NCBI GenBank assembly: GCA_013397935.1
Contig: VZRN01005382.1
Span: forward strand, 212,084 to 276,083
DNA length: 64,000 bases
Direction of reading: 5' to 3'
DNA from: Dasyornis broadbenti
Taxonomy: Eukaryota; Chordata; Aves; Passeriformes; Dasyornithidae
Below the pieces are notes generated by a model. The model searched no databases and was not told where the DNA came from. It saw nothing but the letters and a program-made list of their open reading frames with translations. Positions within the stretch are counted from its first letter, which is position 1, and each line of letters starts with the position of its first letter. The position numbers and the translations under genes are program-made. Below, in pieces: positions 61,063 to 64,000 of the stretch.

Positions 61063-61894
61063 AATAAAAACCATGCATTATGCTTAATAACATACGGAAT
61101 TGAACGGCACTAGGTGAGAGAGGCGTGTGCTGTTGGCAGTGGAGCTGAAGAATGGGCCCTCCAAAGCCTGTCAAACATGTCTCAAAAGCAGGGAGGAGGT
61201 GGTAGAGGTGATTTTTGCTCGAATCACAAATCAGATATTTAAGGCCATGTCAACCCCTTCTGTGTGTTTTCCTTGTAGCACCTCTGTGTCTCACTGTGGT
61301 GGGAACATCCTCTCACCTGCGTGGGCCTCTGACCTGGGGTGACATGGCACCAGCCCACGTCAGATAACGAACACAAAGAAGTCCAGTGTTCAGCTCCTGC
61401 CGTGGCAGAGATCTCGGGCGATAAAGGATTTGTGAAAGCCTCCTGAGAGGTGCATGCACTGGGTCAGGTGCTGTGGGCTTTATTCCCTGGTGCATCCTTT
61501 GGGCTGGTGCTTTCACAGATGCATCCTTGCAAAGCTGTTCATGTGGCCAGGCAAAAATGTCTTGGGTCTGTTTCATGTGCAACTCTGCTAAACCGAATTG
61601 CAGAACTTTTTAATATTGTGGCAGGAGCATGGAAGGGTTCAGCAGACCTTACCCGACCCTTACAATGTCAGTGGGAAGGCAATTGTTGTCATGACCTGTT
61701 GTTTAGGCTGGAGTTTCCTCCTTCCCAGCAGGAGGATCTCCTCACAACGTTGTTGATAATTCTTGCAGAAGAAGAAATATAAGAAAAGCGGGAGTGATTT
61801 GATGGATGAGCTCAACGTCTGCATATCTTGTCTGAACTGCAGCTCAGTGGGTAGCAGGTAAGCCCTGGTGTCTGTGGTGCCTTGAGGGGCTTAC

Positions 61895-62295
61895 CTGAAA
61901 CAGGCTAGACAAAGTTAAGGGAATAAAAAGCAGTTCAGTTTATTGAAGGGCCTTCAGGTGCATTTAGGGCAGACAAAGCCCAGGCGAGGGGCTACACCCA
62001 AAATGGACACCGGATCACGAGTTTTTAATTCTTTATAAGTTCTGTCCATTTGCATATTGAGCTTTAATCCTCCAGTTACAGCTTCAGGTAATGATGTCAA
62101 TTACTCCAAGTTTGCTCCCCCCAGTTCACTGTTTACATATCTAGGGGCCTGAGACAGTGAGGTATCCTTGGATTCCAAGCTTAGAGGAATTGTTTTGTCT
62201 AAAAATGCTGGGAACAGGAGCTTAACATCCTGTATGGAGTCCGGAGTTATACACTAAAGTTACAGATACATGAAAAATATAGCAGCTAAAATCCC
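61895..62295 (-). mobile_element. Probable solo LTR of an endogenous retrovirus
   Basis: This stretch resembles passerine ERV LTRs I have seen: gaagggccttcaggtgcatt, gacaaagcccaggcgagggg and caaaatggacaccggatcac, in antisense orientation. On the minus strand it contains ttcaataaactgaac, an AATAAA that would be the LTR poly(A) signal. No gag, pol or env frame is adjacent, so it looks like a solo LTR. Edges and target-site duplication could not be fixed. Confidence 0.5.
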
Positions 62296-64000
62296 AAGGC
62301 ATCATCTGCAGTTCAAACCAGGCTCAGCATCTGCCGTGTAATTCCTGATTATAAGTTGCATGGAAATAGGGTGTCAACTCTCTTCAGCCACACTGCCCAC
62401 ACACAGCTGTTTCTGCTCAAACACTTGGGCTGCACACAGGTAACTCTGTTTAGCAGTGGCTTTCCATTTTTGTTGGAAGCTGATGCACCCAAGCTTTGCA
62501 CTGCACTATCAAAAATCACTGCTGCCTGCAGCTACAGGGGAAATGCCTGTGTTCTGCAGAGACACAGGTGCCACTGGGACTGCCTGAGGTGACCACTGGT
62601 CTCTTTTCCACTGTGGGGGGCAATGCCGGAGCTGGAAAGGAGCAGGGATTGCAGCAACAACCCTGCAGGCAAGCAAATAGACTCAGGGAGGGCTATGGGC
62701 GCGGTGGGAGATGTCCTTTCATAGCACTTCACATTTCAAGCTTTTACAGGAGGATTTAAAGCCATACCAAGAGGGAGCAGAGAGGAGTTAAGAGAGAGAT
62801 TAACCCCTGACAGAGATGCAAGAGGAATCAGACTGGCGCAGTAAATAAGGCTGAATCCTGTGTTATATTAAAGGCAGGGAATGGTTTAGTCTCCAGGGGA
62901 ATGAGACTGGGCCGGGGGCTTGCAGGGAGCTGTGGGACTGAGCTGTGCTGCAGCTCACCAGGGCTGTGCAGCAGGGACCATCCCAAAAATAAAGCTCTGG
63001 TCTAAAAAGGGGGCCAGAAGAAAAAAACGCTCAAGAGCCTTGACTTTCGGAAGGTGCAAAACTGAGGGGGTTCTCTTCTGCTTAGAGTTAAAAGTGGGAT
63101 AGGGATCAAGGGAGCAGGTTTTGCCAGAGCTATCCCATAAACGTGCTGGTGCTGGTGTTAGGCCTTAGGGATTGCTTTGCTTCTCCAGAGGTGATATATA
63201 GGAAAAAAAAATTAAATTGGGAGACACTCCAGGAAATGTTTCCCAAGAATTGGAGGAGACACCCTCTGGCCTTACTTGCTGTGGGAAAGGACAGAGGTGC
63301 TCTGGGGATAAGTGGCCAACTAATGAACTTTTTTTTAATGTAATTTTTTTTTTTCTTTTTGGGAATTTAGAATAAGGACTGTGCTATTTGCTAGCAGATT
63401 TAATAATAAATGAGACACCCCTTGTAGAAAAATCATAAATACTCATAAATGGGACAGAACTGGCATGGGAAAGCTTAAGGAAGAGAAAGGCCAGTGCCTG
63501 ACAGAAAATAATGAGTGTGAAATATCACTGACTGCGAAGGAGGAGCAGTAGCCTCCATCAAACATGTAATTACTGCTGTGGTGCAGGAGAACTGTTGGAG
63601 CTGTGAAGGGAGAAAGCTGTGAGCATTCAAAACAGTATTTGTGAGCAGCATATCAGAGCCCAAAGGCTTGTGATTGGCCTTGCCCACCTCCCAGTCGCTG
63701 CTTGCCACCCCACATCCTTGGTCACTTTCTGCAGGTCTCGGGATAGAGAACCCAGAGCATGGTTTCTGAAAATCTCTCTCTGTGGTTTTCCTAATGTCCA
63801 TCGACTGTAATTGGTCAGATGGTAGTGTGGGAGTTTTCCAAGCAGCAGTGACTTGGGATGGTGGAGGTGATAAAGTCTGTCAGAAGCACCTTCTTTCTGA
63901 GACTGGCGCAGGGTGGAAGAACAACTGCCTTTTCCGCCTGGAGCTCCAAAGCTGATCTCTTGGCACAGCATCCCAACATTCTTTCCTGTGTGTGATGCTT
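62296..64000. other. MYO5B intron 4, to window end
   Basis: No myosin exon is present. I looked for the P-loop region (GESGAGKT) and did not see it. Several A/T runs occur (about 63203-63211 and 63330-63360). Nothing else was recognised. Confidence 0.5.

Noticed and set aside
61760..61862. Possible exon ending at a gtaagc donor (61859) in MYO5B intron 4
   Set aside because: The encoded residues do not match the expected P-loop exon, and no acceptor in the right phase is clear.

Overview
The window is vertebrate nuclear DNA, almost certainly from a bird and most likely a songbird. The coding exons are short with GT/AG introns, there are two CpG-island promoters, and the interspersed repeats are dominated by 5'-truncated CR1 LINE fragments ending in the avian-type GATTCTRTGATTCTRT tail. 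One solo-LTR-like sequence and several microsatellites complete the repeat content. There are no prokaryotic features. Most long open frames here lie in CR1 copies, CpG islands or a minisatellite and are not genes.

Layout: positions 1-2246 are upstream flank with four CR1 fragments and a CpG island. CFAP53 (cilia and flagella associated protein 53, formerly CCDC11) is complete on the + strand in eight coding exons between 2247 and 19285. The exons join in frame into about 533 codons without an internal stop. About 5 kb of intergenic sequence follows (19286-24550). A second CpG island (about 24550-25300) carries the start of MYO5B (unconventional myosin Vb) on the + strand. Its first four coding exons lie at 24959-24985, 50728-50838, 54340-54511 and 56781-56925, giving the first ~152 residues: the N-terminal SH3-like region and the beginning of the motor head. 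The window ends inside intron 4, before the exon with the P-loop, so MYO5B is cut by the window edge and is not broken. Intron 1 of MYO5B is about 25.7 kb and holds a 45-bp minisatellite, three CR1 copies, a 33-N assembly gap and otherwise unremarkable sequence.

The head-to-tail order CFAP53 then MYO5B on one strand matches the arrangement I recall for human chromosome 18q21, so this is a conserved vertebrate block. The two genes do not act in one known pathway. CFAP53 is an axonemal and centriolar-satellite coiled-coil protein needed for motile cilia and left-right patterning. MYO5B is an actin motor for recycling-endosome traffic. I found no new biological system. The observations most worth checking are CR1 insertions at functional positions (the CFAP53 promoter and exon 2 acceptor), an inverted CR1 pair in MYO5B intron 1, an N-terminal extension of CFAP53 encoded by a Pro/Gln/Arg-rich repeat, and an antisense splice donor in the MYO5B CpG island.
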